58,543 bases of DNA from an uncultured Lachnospiraceae bacterium. GTDB taxonomy: Bacteria; Bacillota; Clostridia; Lachnospirales; Lachnospiraceae. Numbering within the stretch: the first letter of the stretch is position 1; the number at the start of each line of letters is the position of its first letter. Shown piece after piece: positions 24,563 to 33,992 of this stretch. The position numbers and the translations under genes are program-made. Below the pieces are notes generated by a model that was not told the DNA's origin, did not search any database, and saw only the letters and a list, made by a program, of their open reading frames with translations. The stretch lies in NCBI GenBank assembly GCA_949840805.1, contig CATKXR010000024.1:1-58543 (forward strand), read 5' to 3'.

Positions 24563-25396
24563 TTAGTATACCAGTCCCGGATTGAAGAATCCCACAAGCA
24601 CGCCCACAAATGCAACCACCACTAAAAGCAGCATCACCTTGATGGGAGACATCCGTTTCTTTGCCATCAAAAACCAGCAGGCGATGACAAAAATCGCTGT
24701 CAAAAGTCCGGGAAACACTTCATTTAATTTGTCCTGCAATACCAGATACGGTTCTCCCGCCTCATTGAGAAGCTTAAGAGACGTGGTAACGCTGACCCAG
24801 GTTGCGGATACGGCTCCGATGACCATTCCGCCAAGGATGGAAACCGATTCCCGGATGGCATCGCCCTGGGCGCCGATCAGAAACTCCACGGCCCTTGTAC
24901 CAAGGCTGTATCCTTTAAAATACAGAAACCGCATTCCCAGGTAAGCAAACAAGTTCCAGACTACTATGTAGAAAATCGCGCCCAGAGGAGAACCGCCGGT
25001 AGACATTCCCATGGCAATACCAAGAAGAATGGGAATCACGGTTCCCACTACCAGGGAATCACCGATTCCTGCAATGGGCCCCATCAGACCGGCACGAAGG
25101 CCGTTGATGGTCTCGTCATCCACATCCTCGGCTCCGCCGGCTCTGGCCTCCTCCAGACCTGCGGTAATACCCACAATCAAGGTGCCAAGCTGGGGCTCCG
25201 TGTTGAAGAACGCCGTGTAGGTATTCATGGCTTTCGCCTTGTCGTCTTCATTATCGTACAAATCCTCCACTAAGGGAAGCATGGAACACAGATATCCGAA
25301 GGTCTGCATGTGTTCCTGAGAAAAACAGGTCAGATGTCCATAAAACCAGTTATGGAATGATTTTGTGAGGGCCTTCTTTGACAGCTTCTTCTCCAT
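24563..25396 (-). CDS. PTS mannose/fructose/sorbose family IID component
   Basis: The 277-residue membrane protein starts MEKKLSKKALTKSFHNWFYG, with GAGGAGG before the ATG and two bases after the IIC stop. Diagnostic IID phrases are GYLCSMLPLVEDLYDNEDDK, AFFNTEPQLGTLIVGITAGL and GLMGPIAGIGDSLVVGTVIP. Together with IIC it forms the sugar channel of a mannose-family PTS. The C terminus has membrane segments. The sugar is unknown. Confidence 0.95.
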   Translation of the reverse strand: MEKKLSKKALTKSFHNWFYGHLTCFSQEHMQTFGYLCSMLPLVEDLYDNEDDKAKAMNTYTAFFNTEPQLGTLIVGITAGLEEARAGGAEDVDDETINGLRAGLMGPIAGIGDSLVVGTVIPILLGIAMGMSTGGSPLGAIFYIVVWNLFAYLGMRFLYFKGYSLGTRAVEFLIGAQGDAIRESVSILGGMVIGAVSATWVSVTTSLKLLNEAGEPYLVLQDKLNEVFPGLLTAIFVIACWFLMAKKRMSPIKVMLLLVVVAFVGVLVGFFNPGLVY

Positions 25397-25397
25397 A

Positions 25398-26237
25398 TCA
25401 GATATCCTCCTCTTCGTCATCGTATCCGCCGGCAACGGCTGGTCTGCTTACGGACAGCATTTTAATCTTATAGTTAATGACAGCAAACATTCCGGCAATC
25501 ACAGTTGCGGATACCAGGTTGATCCCCATAGAGGCCGCCAGGGTAAATCCAAACAGGTAAGGAATAAAATCGGTTACTTGTTTTACAATCTGCTTCAGAA
25601 GAATCGCAATTCCGACACAGGGAAGGAGAGAACCTACCGTGAACAGGGTCTTCATGGCAATTCCGTCCATGGGAAGGGTGGTCTTAATCAGTTCCACCAC
25701 GCTGGTTCCCATCTTACACATGATCAGTGTGGGAATAAACGAGCAGATGAAGTGAGAGATCCACGGCAGAACCATGTCAACCACATATAATTTGTGATAA
25801 TCTCTCTTTTCCACGGCCTGCCAGCCAATGTGCTGCCAGGCCAGATTGACGGTGGCTGTTCCGTAAAACAGCACGGTTCCCAAAGTACCTACCATGGCGC
25901 CGAAGGAAGTGGCCAGGGCAGCGCCCTCTGTGGAAGTGGCTTCCAGTCCATAGCTTTTCAGTGCAACCATGGCCAGGGGAATCCCGATGTAACTGACTGC
26001 CCGGACATCGGCCGACACGGTTCCGCCCGGAGTGACCAGTGCAATATAAACCACCTGCATGGCGCATCCCACCAGGATGCCGGTTGTCATATCCCCCAGA
26101 ATCAGGCCGCAGATAAATCCTCCGATTAAGGGTCTTCCAAATGTATAGTTACCAATCGATGAACCGCCCATGCCGGGCATACTCGACAGACACGCAAACA
26201 GGCCAAGCAGCGCTGCCTGTAACCAACTGATTGTCAT
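25398..26237 (-). CDS. PTS mannose/fructose/sorbose family IIC component
   Basis: The 279-residue membrane protein starts MTISWLQAALLGLFACLSSM at an ATG with TGGAGG before it; an upstream in-frame Met is not preferred. Typical IIC features are GRPLIGGFICGLILGDMTTG and LVTPGGTVSADVRAVSYIGI. It binds and moves the sugar together with IID. The tail is acidic (YDDEEEDI). It lies two bases from IID. Confidence 0.95.
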   Translation of the reverse strand: MTISWLQAALLGLFACLSSMPGMGGSSIGNYTFGRPLIGGFICGLILGDMTTGILVGCAMQVVYIALVTPGGTVSADVRAVSYIGIPLAMVALKSYGLEATSTEGAALATSFGAMVGTLGTVLFYGTATVNLAWQHIGWQAVEKRDYHKLYVVDMVLPWISHFICSFIPTLIMCKMGTSVVELIKTTLPMDGIAMKTLFTVGSLLPCVGIAILLKQIVKQVTDFIPYLFGFTLAASMGINLVSATVIAGMFAVINYKIKMLSVSRPAVAGGYDDEEEDI

Positions 26238-26283
26238 AATATCCTCCATTCTGTGTCGGTTTTCCCGCACGTTTTTCTTTCAT

Positions 26284-26320
26284 CTGCCCCTCATGCTTCT
26301 GTTGATTTACAGAGGGGCAG
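26284..26320 (-). promoter_or_regulatory. Perfect hairpin between IIB and IIC genes
   Basis: CTGCCCCTC and GAGGGGCAG form a 9-bp stem around a 19-base loop in the gap between two PTS genes. No T-run follows on the minus strand, so it is more likely an mRNA processing or stability element than a terminator. Confidence 0.6.
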
Positions 26321-26337
26321 AAGTTTTTCCATGTCAG

Positions 26338-26832
26338 CTAGTGAAATCCGAATTGACCTCTGAATTTTTTCCAGTTGCCGATGGCCTCATCCTTCAAAAG
26401 AGCAAATTCCACCTCATATCCCGCGTTCATGATATTCTCCAGAGCCTGGGCCTCCTCCTGGGTGATGGACTGGTTGTTGCCCAGCTTGGTTGTTCCCGGA
26501 CGGTCATTGCAAGGCCCGATGATCACGGTGGTGATGCCAGGCTTTAATCCCTGCTCCACCAGAATGGTCTCCATATCCAGGGGATTCTTGGTGATAAGGA
26601 AATAATTGTCCTTGCTCTTTAAGACCTTCTCACTCTTTTCCTTAAATTCCTCCAGTGACCACACGAAGGTCTTCTTTCCGCTCGCGCTCTTGTAGGCGGA
26701 TTTCAAAACCGGATTCTTTGCCGCCGCGTTGTTGACCGCGATCAGCCCGTCACAGGGATACTCCAACGCCCATCTGGTACAGGTCTGCCCGTGAATCATT
26801 CTGTCATCCACACGAATAAATGATATTGCCAT
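26338..26832 (-). CDS. PTS mannose/fructose/sorbose family IIB component
   Basis: The 164-residue cytoplasmic protein has the active-site motif RVDDRMIHGQ, with the phosphorylated His at residue 14, and the family phrase LIAVNNAAAKNPVLKSAYKS. It takes phosphate from IIA and passes it to the sugar as it crosses IIC/IID. AGGAGGAAAAAA precedes the start. A gap of about 160 bases separates it from the IIA gene upstream, with nothing recognised in it. Confidence 0.95.
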   Translation of the reverse strand: MAISFIRVDDRMIHGQTCTRWALEYPCDGLIAVNNAAAKNPVLKSAYKSASGKKTFVWSLEEFKEKSEKVLKSKDNYFLITKNPLDMETILVEQGLKPGITTVIIGPCNDRPGTTKLGNNQSITQEEAQALENIMNAGYEVEFALLKDEAIGNWKKFRGQFGFH

Positions 26833-26996
26833 AATTTTTTCCTCCTGTTGATTTTTATTTTCTTTTTTGATTTCTTATTTTTTGGATTCCTTTTTTGAAA
26901 ACTCTTTCCCGCTTTCCTTTCTTTGGCGCCTTTTTCTCTCCCTATTCATTCCACTTCAGCGCCCTGATATTTCCCTGCCTGCGGCCTCTGTCAGAT

Positions 26997-27425
26997 TCAG
27001 ATTTCATCCTCCCCTTCGCTGACCGCCACTGTAAACTCCCGAAGGGCTTCCCTTGCCTCCGGAACCAGCATATCCACAAGCTGTTTCCTGTCCACGCTGT
27101 CCTTGGAAACCACAGCGCTGACCACCAGAGGCAGATTCATTCCTCCCACCATGGTGGTGCGGTTCAACAGCCCCTCCTGTGCCAGCACATTGGCTGTGGT
27201 GGTCAGGGGAGATCCTCCTATCATATCCGCAAACACCAGAAGTTCGTCTTCCTCCCCTACCACGGAAACACATTTTCGCACGTTCTCGGCCAGCTCATCG
27301 GCGCCCATCCCGTTTTTCAGGCTTGTGGAGAGAATGTCCTCTCTCCCCTCTCCCACCAGCATTTCCAACACACTATGTACTCCCTGCGCCATAGTTCCAT
27401 GGCTTACCAGCAATATGTACTTCAT
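26997..27425 (-). CDS. PTS mannose-family IIA component
   Basis: The 142-residue cytoplasmic protein opens MKYILLVSHGTMAQGVHSVL; His9 in SHG is the phosphorylated residue. The middle phrase VFADMIGGSPLTTTANVL is typical of ManX-type IIA domains. It accepts phosphate from HPr (the true HPr gene is not in this window). The ATG at 27423-27425, with GGAGGG before it, is preferred over a longer frame. It is the first gene of the PTS operon. Confidence 0.95.
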   Translation of the reverse strand: MKYILLVSHGTMAQGVHSVLEMLVGEGREDILSTSLKNGMGADELAENVRKCVSVVGEEDELLVFADMIGGSPLTTTANVLAQEGLLNRTTMVGGMNLPLVVSAVVSKDSVDRKQLVDMLVPEAREALREFTVAVSEGEDEI

Positions 27426-27513
27426 ATTCTGCTCCCTCCATATGAAAATTTTTCTGTAACGGTTCTGCCTTACCGAACCGTTATGCACTTGCTTATCGTG
27501 GTTTCAGTATATA

Positions 27514-27600
27514 AAAAAAGCGTCACATATTCACCTAACATGTGTCACTCGTTTTGTCTGCCATGTGTCATGTCTTTTCATGACATTTGTCATATGCCCT
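27514..27600. promoter_or_regulatory. Cluster of TGTCA motifs with a perfect inverted repeat upstream of the PTS operon
   Basis: The gap upstream of the IIA gene holds at least four TGTCA-type words (GTGTCAC, GTGTCATG, TTGTCAT and their reverse), including a perfect inverted repeat TGTCATG-6-CATGACA at 27566-27585. A regulator-binding region for the PTS operon or the divergent chemoreceptor gene is likely. No regulator gene is next to it. Confidence 0.55.
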
Positions 27601-27704
27601 GTAACAATTCTTCGAATAGCAGAGATAGGGGGGAATATCTGAAGCGTTTCACAAGGCCGGAGAGAAAACCCGGCCGGAAAGCAGATCATTCCTTCATAAC
27701 CCTC

Positions 27705-27733
27705 TTGTTTTTCCGCCTCTTCACTGGTATAAT
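27705..27733 (+). promoter_or_regulatory. Sigma-A promoter of the chemoreceptor gene
   Basis: TTGTTT, a 17-base spacer and a perfect TATAAT lie about 90 bases before the chemoreceptor start. Confidence 0.55.
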
Positions 27734-27823
27734 TATGATATTGTCGTATCCGTTTTCCGTTTGGAATGACAGGAAAAAGGAACGGAAGAGAAACGAAGGA
27801 ATGAGCACAAAGGAGATGTGAGT

Positions 27824-29827
27824 ATGAAAGCAAAAAATGATGATGCCGCCACAGTCGGCGCATCGCGGCGGGGAATCGGCATTACGGGAAAACTGGCGTC
27901 CTCCATAGTTTTCAGCGTCGTGATCGCCGTGGCGATCCTGCTGGCCGTAGTCTATTTCCAGATGTCAAGCGCATTGTTGGAAAAAAGCGAAAACCTGCTG
28001 CAAACCACCACAGAGCGGACGCTTCAGGAAACCATAGCCTGGATGAACAGCACCCTGACTATGCTGGAAACCCAAAGAGATACCATCGAGTACGAGGATA
28101 TGGATGTGGCTGCCATGACGGATTATATCCGTCACACTGTCAATCAAAATGAAGCCTATCCTGCCGGGCTATACGTGGCGCTGACTGACGGCTCCCTGCA
28201 CCACGCCTCCTTTGTACCCGGGCCGGATTACGACCCCACTGTGAAAGACTGGTATCAAAAAGGTCTGAAGGCAGATTCTTTTGTCTTAAGCGACGCCTAT
28301 TTTGATGAAGACAGCCAGTCTTATGTGGTAGGCGCTTCTTGTTCGCTGAAAGATAAGAATGGACAGATACGAGGCGTGGCTGCCGCGGACGTGTATCTCG
28401 ATTCTATCTCTAATATTGTCAGCAATATCCGGATTGAGGACACCGGCGGCATCTTCCTGGTGGATACTTTGACCAATACCATCATCGGACATCGGGACGA
28501 GACGCTTACCGGACAGAATCTCGACAAAATGACCGAAGGTATGTACACTTATGCCAACCAGCAGATCCGCAATGGGAAAACCGGCCTGTCTCTTTACGAA
28601 AATACATATATCCAGGTGGAGAATGTCCCTGGCAGCAGTTGGGCGGCAGTGGCTTATGTATCACGGAATGAGGTTTTACAGGAATTAAAACAACTGACTG
28701 CCAGCATGCTGGCCGTGGCAGGTTTTGCCGTGCTGCTGCTCATCCTTCTGGTAGTGATCCAGGTCCGGCTCGTTATTGGGCGTCCGATTCGGGAACTGAG
28801 CCTGGTGGCTACCCGGATCGCCGATGGCGAACTGGATCAGACCATCCATTATCAGTCAGGGGATGAGCTTGGGGTACTGGCCAATGACTTCAACCAGGTC
28901 ACTCTCCGACTGCGGGACTATGTTGATTATATTAAAGAAATCTCCGAAAAACTGCGGGAAATCGCCACAGGGAACCTGGCATTTACCTTGAAAAACCAGT
29001 ATACCGGCGAATTCGAGAAAATCAAAGCCGCCTTAGACGAGATCTCCTATTCCCTGAATAACACCATGGGACAGTTACGCGCTGCTTCCAGAGACGTAGC
29101 TGCCGGGGCCCAGCAGGTTTCCGACGGCGCCATGACCTTGTCCCAGGGTTCCACGGAACAGGCATCCGAGGTTGAAACCCTGGCAGGACGTATCGGGGCT
29201 GTCTCAAAAAGCGTGCATAAAGTGGCCCAGGGAGCGCAACAGGTCAGCCAGATCTCACAGGAAGTCAAGCATGGACTTTTGTCCAGCAATGACAAAATGC
29301 GGAATATGACAGAAGTAATCCAGAGGATCAGTGATAAATCCACCGAGATCCACAAGATCGTAAAAACCATTGAAGATATCGCCTTCCAGACCAATATTCT
29401 GGCTCTGAATGCCGCCGTGGAGGCCGCCAGGGCCGGAAGCGCCGGAAAAGGATTTGCGGTGGTTGCCGACGAAGTTCGCGCTCTGGCAGGCAAGTCCTCC
29501 GCGGCAGCCCAGGAAACCACAGTGTTATTGGGCCAGACAGTATCATCCATGAACGAGGGCGTACATGCTGCTCAGGACACGGCCGATTCCATGCTGAAGG
29601 TAGTGGCCCAGGCTGACGAGATGAGCCGGCTGATCGACGGAATCGCAGAATACACCAAAGAACAGGATGCCAATACAACAGACATTACCCGCGGAATCGA
29701 GCAGATCTCCACGGTTGTCCAGACCAATGTGGCCACGGCGGAAGGAAGTGCCGCCGCCAGCGAGGAACTGTCCAGTCAGGCCGCCATGCTGCGGGAACTG
29801 GTGGCAAAGTTCCAGTTGCGGGAATAA
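27824..29827 (+). CDS. Methyl-accepting chemotaxis protein (dCache sensor)
   Basis: The 667-residue receptor has a membrane segment at about residues 22-44, an extracellular double-Cache domain ([50 protein letters not shown]), a second membrane segment near 290, a HAMP domain, and the cytoplasmic signalling tip [20 protein letters not shown] followed by [13 protein letters not shown]. It senses a small molecule outside the cell and controls CheA. The ATG at 27824 is chosen over a GTG two codons before, since AAAGGAG fits better. The ligand is unknown; dCache receptors often bind amino acids. Confidence 0.94.
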   Translation: MKAKNDDAATVGASRRGIGITGKLASSIVFSVVIAVAILLAVVYFQMSSALLEKSENLLQTTTERTLQETIAWMNSTLTMLETQRDTIEYEDMDVAAMTDYIRHTVNQNEAYPAGLYVALTDGSLHHASFVPGPDYDPTVKDWYQKGLKADSFVLSDAYFDEDSQSYVVGASCSLKDKNGQIRGVAAADVYLDSISNIVSNIRIEDTGGIFLVDTLTNTIIGHRDETLTGQNLDKMTEGMYTYANQQIRNGKTGLSLYENTYIQVENVPGSSWAAVAYVSRNEVLQELKQLTASMLAVAGFAVLLLILLVVIQVRLVIGRPIRELSLVATRIADGELDQTIHYQSGDELGVLANDFNQVTLRLRDYVDYIKEISEKLREIATGNLAFTLKNQYTGEFEKIKAALDEISYSLNNTMGQLRAASRDVAAGAQQVSDGAMTLSQGSTEQASEVETLAGRIGAVSKSVHKVAQGAQQVSQISQEVKHGLLSSNDKMRNMTEVIQRISDKSTEIHKIVKTIEDIAFQTNILALNAAVEAARAGSAGKGFAVVADEVRALAGKSSAAAQETTVLLGQTVSSMNEGVHAAQDTADSMLKVVAQADEMSRLIDGIAEYTKEQDANTTDITRGIEQISTVVQTNVATAEGSAAASEELSSQAAMLRELVAKFQLRE

Positions 29828-29860
29828 AAAGACAAGGGATAATTTCATACAAGAATCAAA

Positions 29861-29892
29861 CAGAAAGAAAGGGGCAGGCCCCTTTCTTTCTG
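29861..29892. terminator. Perfect 15-bp hairpin between convergent genes
   Basis: CAGAAAGAAAGGGGC and GCCCCTTTCTTTCTG are perfectly complementary around a 2-base loop, so the structure can stop transcription from both sides (chemoreceptor on plus, D-serine region on minus). Confidence 0.8.
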
Positions 29893-29959
29893 TCATCATT
29901 CGTCTGTAACAAATATCGGTTCAGATCACGCTTGAACAGATGCAGCAAAATCTCTTTCC

Positions 29960-31282
29960 TTACGCTAATCCCTTCTTCAGATATTCTCTTCTGGTATCCT
30001 CCGGCACCATATTTCCGCCGGTAGCCCACGCAATATGAGTGGCATTTGGCATCTTATCCAAAAGCCCTTCCCGCTCTGCGTATTTCTTCAGATCGTTCGG
30101 CCGGATAAGCGCCGCAAAGGAAGCGCAGGAGCTGGGTTCGATAAAGATATCCTCCCTGTCTAAAAGCCCCCTCATCAGATCATACAGCTTCTGATCTTCG
30201 ATTGTGGCGATACCGGAAAGCACCGGCTCCACCACCCTTCCCACAAAGGCAGACGGGCGTCCCACAGCCAGTCCGTCCGCATCCGTCCTGCCGTCAATGC
30301 CAAAATCCCTGACGCTCACCTGGTCCTGCAGTCCCGTAGCCATTCCAAACAGCATACAGCAGGCATGAACCGGCTCCGTGAAGAAGCAGTGGACATGATC
30401 CCCGTATATCTGCTTCAATCCGTAAGTCACCCCGCCGGGAGCGCCCCCGATACCGCAGGGAATATAAACAAACAGGGGATGATCCTCATCCACCGGAATC
30501 TTCTGCTCCTCAAGCTGGGCCTTCAGCCTTTCTCCGGCAACGCTGTATCCGAGAAACAGATTTTTGGAATTTTCGTCATCCACAAAATAGCTCTGCTCAT
30601 CCTTGTCCGAGTTTTTCCGTCCCTGCTCCACAGCCGCACAGTAATCATCTGCATATTCGATCACTTCTACCCCCCGGCTTCGCAGCAGGTCCTTTTTCCA
30701 CTGTTTGGCATCTGCAGACATGTGGACAATCACATGAAAACCCAGCTTTGCACTCATGATGCCAATGCTCATGCCAAGATTTCCCGTGCTTCCCACCTGC
30801 ACGGTATACTTTCCAAAAAATTCCCGGAATTTCGGTTCCGCCAGCACGCGGTAATTGTCTGTCTCCTTCAAAAGCCCGGCCTCCAGAGCCAGATCCTCCC
30901 CGTGCTTTAATACCTCATAGATGCCGCCTCTGGCCTTCACCGAACCGGAGACAGGCAGATGGCTGTCCATTTTCAGCAGCAGGCGCCCTTCTATGCCTGC
31001 CCCGTAAACTTCATTCAGGTAGTCTTTCATGCCTGGAATCTCCCGCAGCTTCGACTCGATAATCCCACCGGTTTCCCGAAGCTCCGGAAACGCCTCACAC
31101 AGATAAGGGGCGAAGCGCTCCAGCCTGCGCCTTGCATCATCAATCTGTTCCGGACAAACCAGGTCAATCCTTTTCTCTCCCTGGGGGACCTTCTTCTCAT
31201 TCAGCCAAAATGTCTCTGTCTGCCGGGACGCATCCCCCACGGCAGGAATAGTGTCAATAAAGTTTTGAAGATCTGTTCTCAT
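29960..31282 (-). CDS. dsdA: D-serine ammonia-lyase
   Basis: The 440-residue PLP enzyme converts D-serine to pyruvate and ammonia. The PLP Lys is Lys116 in SHLPVSGSVKARGG, and the Gly-rich phosphate loop is the VGSTGNLGMSIG type. Further DsdA phrases are PCGIGGAPGGVTYGLKQIYG, then FFTEPVHACCMLFGM. The length equals that of E. coli DsdA. AAGGAG lies in the last codons of the symporter gene, whose stop codon directly abuts the ATG. It is the last gene of a four-gene operon; the symporter before it presumably brings in the amino acid. Confidence 0.96.
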   Translation of the reverse strand: MRTDLQNFIDTIPAVGDASRQTETFWLNEKKVPQGEKRIDLVCPEQIDDARRRLERFAPYLCEAFPELRETGGIIESKLREIPGMKDYLNEVYGAGIEGRLLLKMDSHLPVSGSVKARGGIYEVLKHGEDLALEAGLLKETDNYRVLAEPKFREFFGKYTVQVGSTGNLGMSIGIMSAKLGFHVIVHMSADAKQWKKDLLRSRGVEVIEYADDYCAAVEQGRKNSDKDEQSYFVDDENSKNLFLGYSVAGERLKAQLEEQKIPVDEDHPLFVYIPCGIGGAPGGVTYGLKQIYGDHVHCFFTEPVHACCMLFGMATGLQDQVSVRDFGIDGRTDADGLAVGRPSAFVGRVVEPVLSGIATIEDQKLYDLMRGLLDREDIFIEPSSCASFAALIRPNDLKKYAEREGLLDKMPNATHIAWATGGNMVPEDTRREYLKKGLA

Positions 31283-32653
31283 CTATGTATTCTCCTTCTC
31301 TATGTTCAAATACCCGTTTTTCGGGTCCATAAATTCTTTCACGGCTTTTCTCACCTGGGGCCCAAGAAAAAAGAGAGCCGCAATATTGGGCAGGATCAAA
31401 AGTCCCAGGGCACAATCCTGAACATGCCAGACAAGGTCAATGCTCCCCAGGCTTCCCAGAGTGATGAGCACAGGAAACAGATAGCGGTAAAAGACCGCCA
31501 GCCCCGGCATGTTCAGATAGGTAAGGCTCACATGGCCGAAGTACCACTGACTCATCAGGGAAGTGCCTGCAAAAAGGATCAGGCTGATGTAGATCACATA
31601 CTGCATTCCCGGAATCACGCTTTGGAACGCCGCTGCCGCCAGAGTGGAGGCATTCCCGTGAAAACCGTTTGCCCCGGTGATCAGCACCGTAAAGCCTGTG
31701 GTGCTGCTGATGAGCATGGTGTCGATAAACACCTCGATCACCCCGTACAGTCCCTGCCGGGCCGGGTGGTCCACCTCCGCGGCGGAGTGCAGGACTGCCG
31801 CCGACCCCTCCCCCGCCTCATTGGAATACAGGCCTCTGGCCACCCCGAAGCGCATGGCCTCCCTTATGGTAATTCCGGCCAGAGCCCCTGTACCTGCCCG
31901 AAAGGAAAAAGCCTCCTTCAGAATGGAAGCCGCCATAGCCGGTATTCCCCGCACATTTAAGAGAAGGATCACCAGACCGCCGGCCACATAAATCCCCGCC
32001 ATCACAGGAACCACTCTCTGGGCCACCTGAACCAGCCGTTTGAATCCGCCCCGGATAATCAGGCTCATAATGACAGCCATCACAAGCCCGGTCAGAAGAA
32101 ACGGAGCCCCAAATGCCTCTTTGGCCACATTGGAAATGGTATTCGACTGAATCAGCGTTCCTCCGGAATTTTGGATAAAAAGCATCACGGCAACAAACAG
32201 TCCTGCCCGCTTCCATCCCATGCCGTATTCCATATAATACATGGGTCCCCCGGCAATATTGCCCTTTTCATCACGGCCATGATACTGAAGGCCCATGACG
32301 ATCTCCCCGAACTTGGTCGCCATGCCCAGGAAAGCGGCCGTCCACATCCAGAACAAGGCTCCCGGGCCTCCCGACAGGATAGCCGTGGATACTCCCACAA
32401 TATTGCCGCTTCCCACGCAGCTTGCCACAGCCGCACAGAGAGCCTGATAGGAGGAGCATTTTTTCTCGTCCCGAATCTCCTCCTTGCCCCTGGGAAACCG
32501 AAAAAATCCCTTTTTCAAAAGCCGCACACATTGAATCTGGATACATCCCGTCATCATTGTATAAAAAATCCCCAGTCCCAAGAGGGCTGCCAACAGCCAG
32601 TCTCCCCAGAGGAAATCCGCCAATGTTTGAAACAAATATTCGATCTTCTCCAT
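31283..32653 (-). CDS. Sodium:alanine/glycine symporter (AGCS family)
   Basis: The 456-residue protein with 10-11 membrane segments starts MEKIEYLFQTLADFLWGDWL. AGCS hallmarks are VASCVGSGNIVGVSTAILSG, GGPMYYMEYGMG and the consensus stretch ARGLYSNEAGEGSAAVLHSA. It imports alanine, glycine, or D-amino acids such as D-alanine or D-serine, with Na+. The place between a phosphodiesterase and dsdA suggests D-serine as cargo (inference). The longer upstream frame overlaps the previous gene and is not used. Confidence 0.94.
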   Translation of the reverse strand: MEKIEYLFQTLADFLWGDWLLAALLGLGIFYTMMTGCIQIQCVRLLKKGFFRFPRGKEEIRDEKKCSSYQALCAAVASCVGSGNIVGVSTAILSGGPGALFWMWTAAFLGMATKFGEIVMGLQYHGRDEKGNIAGGPMYYMEYGMGWKRAGLFVAVMLFIQNSGGTLIQSNTISNVAKEAFGAPFLLTGLVMAVIMSLIIRGGFKRLVQVAQRVVPVMAGIYVAGGLVILLLNVRGIPAMAASILKEAFSFRAGTGALAGITIREAMRFGVARGLYSNEAGEGSAAVLHSAAEVDHPARQGLYGVIEVFIDTMLISSTTGFTVLITGANGFHGNASTLAAAAFQSVIPGMQYVIYISLILFAGTSLMSQWYFGHVSLTYLNMPGLAVFYRYLFPVLITLGSLGSIDLVWHVQDCALGLLILPNIAALFFLGPQVRKAVKEFMDPKNGYLNIEKENT

Positions 32654-32663
32654 GAGCCGGCCC

Positions 32664-33989
32664 TCATCCCAGCACGTTTCTTCCCTCCGCGTCCGGCAAT
32701 TCCACTTCCATGATTGCCGCCAGGGTAGGCGCCACATCAATCAGACGGACGTTCTCAAGATTGCCCGGAGCAATGCCCTTTCCCGTCAGCATGAAGGAAG
32801 CACGCATCTCTGGAAATTCCTCACTGTATCCGTGCTGCGCCTTTTGGGTCAGTCGGGTGCGGCAGTATTCCCCTTCCACGTCATCCCGAAACTCATATCC
32901 CTTTTTCGCCACCAGAACATAAGCCGCATCCGGGAAGCCGCCCCGGTTCCTTGCGCCCTGGTTGTCCACGACCTCCAAAACCCCGCTCTCCGGGTCATCC
33001 ACAAGCCGCTCCACAATATTTTTCAAAAGCTCTGCCGCCCTTGTATCCTGAGGATCTGCCAGCCGGATCTCTGCCGTCCCGCCGGCCCTCTGGCTGAAGG
33101 CCCTCCAGCCTGCCACGTTTCCCTCCTCATCTGTTTCGATCAGACCTGCTTTTCTCAAAAGGATGTTGGGAGAAATATTGTGGGTATTGTCCAGGGTCCC
33201 GTGATCCGAAACCACGCAGACGACCAGATTGCCGCCGGTAATGTCTTCTGCCTCCCGGATCAGCTCTCCCAGCATGCGGTCAATCTTTTCCAGGCTCGCC
33301 GCCGCCTGCCTGCTGTAGACGCCGTTTTGGTGGGCGCTTTCATCAAAGCTTGCAAAATAGGCAGACATAAAAAACGGTTTTTCCCCGATATGAGGGGCCA
33401 GCTTATTTTTCAGCATCCATAACGCTGCCTTTCCCCTCTGGGCATCTCCCTCATCCGACAAATCCAGTCCGCCGGCATACACACCGATCTCCTTCTCCAT
33501 CTGTGCAATGAGGCCCTGGGGCCTGGCCACCGCATCGATAAACCTGCTGTCAATCTCGCTCCCGTCCCACCAAAATTCCGGTGCAATATAGTCTCCCTTT
33601 GCCCCCACGGAGGTGGGAAATGCCACGCTGGCTGAACAGTATCCACCCTCTTTTGCCGCTTCCCACAAGTTTTTCACCTTGTCGCTCACAAACCAGTGCC
33701 AGGCCCCGTTGTGCTCTCCCACAGGGTCAAAAATCCCGTTGTTGACAATCCCGTGAACCGCCGGGGTCGTTCCTGTGATCATGCTTTGATGGCATGGGTA
33801 GGTAAAGGTGGGAAATACACTTTTGCTTCCCTCCCTGGCCACAAGGCCGTTTTCCACAAAATACCTGGTAATATTGGGAAGCCGGATTCCCAAACGCTCC
33901 TGTTCCAAAACAAATTCCGGTTTCAATGCATCTACCGATATCAGCAATATACTTGGCCGTCTGTCCTCCTGATCTTTTGGTACTGTCAT
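32664..33989 (-). CDS. Nucleotide pyrophosphatase/phosphodiesterase (alkaline-phosphatase superfamily)
   Basis: The 441-residue protein has the ENPP-like metal sites: ILLISVDALKPEFV (first Asp), then FPTFTYPCHQSMITG with the nucleophile Thr, FASFDESAHQNG (Asp/His), VVSDHGTLDN (Asp-His) and a late AQHGYS His. It lacks a signal peptide, so it acts in the cytoplasm. Such enzymes cleave phosphodiesters or phosphonates. With dsdA and two transporters nearby, a serine-containing phosphodiester is a possible substrate, but this is a guess. It starts three bases after the DeoR stop codon. Confidence 0.88.
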   Translation of the reverse strand: MTVPKDQEDRRPSILLISVDALKPEFVLEQERLGIRLPNITRYFVENGLVAREGSKSVFPTFTYPCHQSMITGTTPAVHGIVNNGIFDPVGEHNGAWHWFVSDKVKNLWEAAKEGGYCSASVAFPTSVGAKGDYIAPEFWWDGSEIDSRFIDAVARPQGLIAQMEKEIGVYAGGLDLSDEGDAQRGKAALWMLKNKLAPHIGEKPFFMSAYFASFDESAHQNGVYSRQAAASLEKIDRMLGELIREAEDITGGNLVVCVVSDHGTLDNTHNISPNILLRKAGLIETDEEGNVAGWRAFSQRAGGTAEIRLADPQDTRAAELLKNIVERLVDDPESGVLEVVDNQGARNRGGFPDAAYVLVAKKGYEFRDDVEGEYCRTRLTQKAQHGYSEEFPEMRASFMLTGKGIAPGNLENVRLIDVAPTLAAIMEVELPDAEGRNVLG

Positions 33990-33992
33990 GAT

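Noticed and set aside
27426..27560. Sigma-54 promoter for the mannose-type PTS operon
   Set aside because: Such operons are often sigma-54 dependent, but no TGGCAC-N5-TTGC match was found in the upstream gap and no LevR-type activator is near.
30959..31960. 333-codon plus-strand frame
   Set aside because: It is antisense to the dsdA and symporter genes and low in recognisable structure; a shadow.
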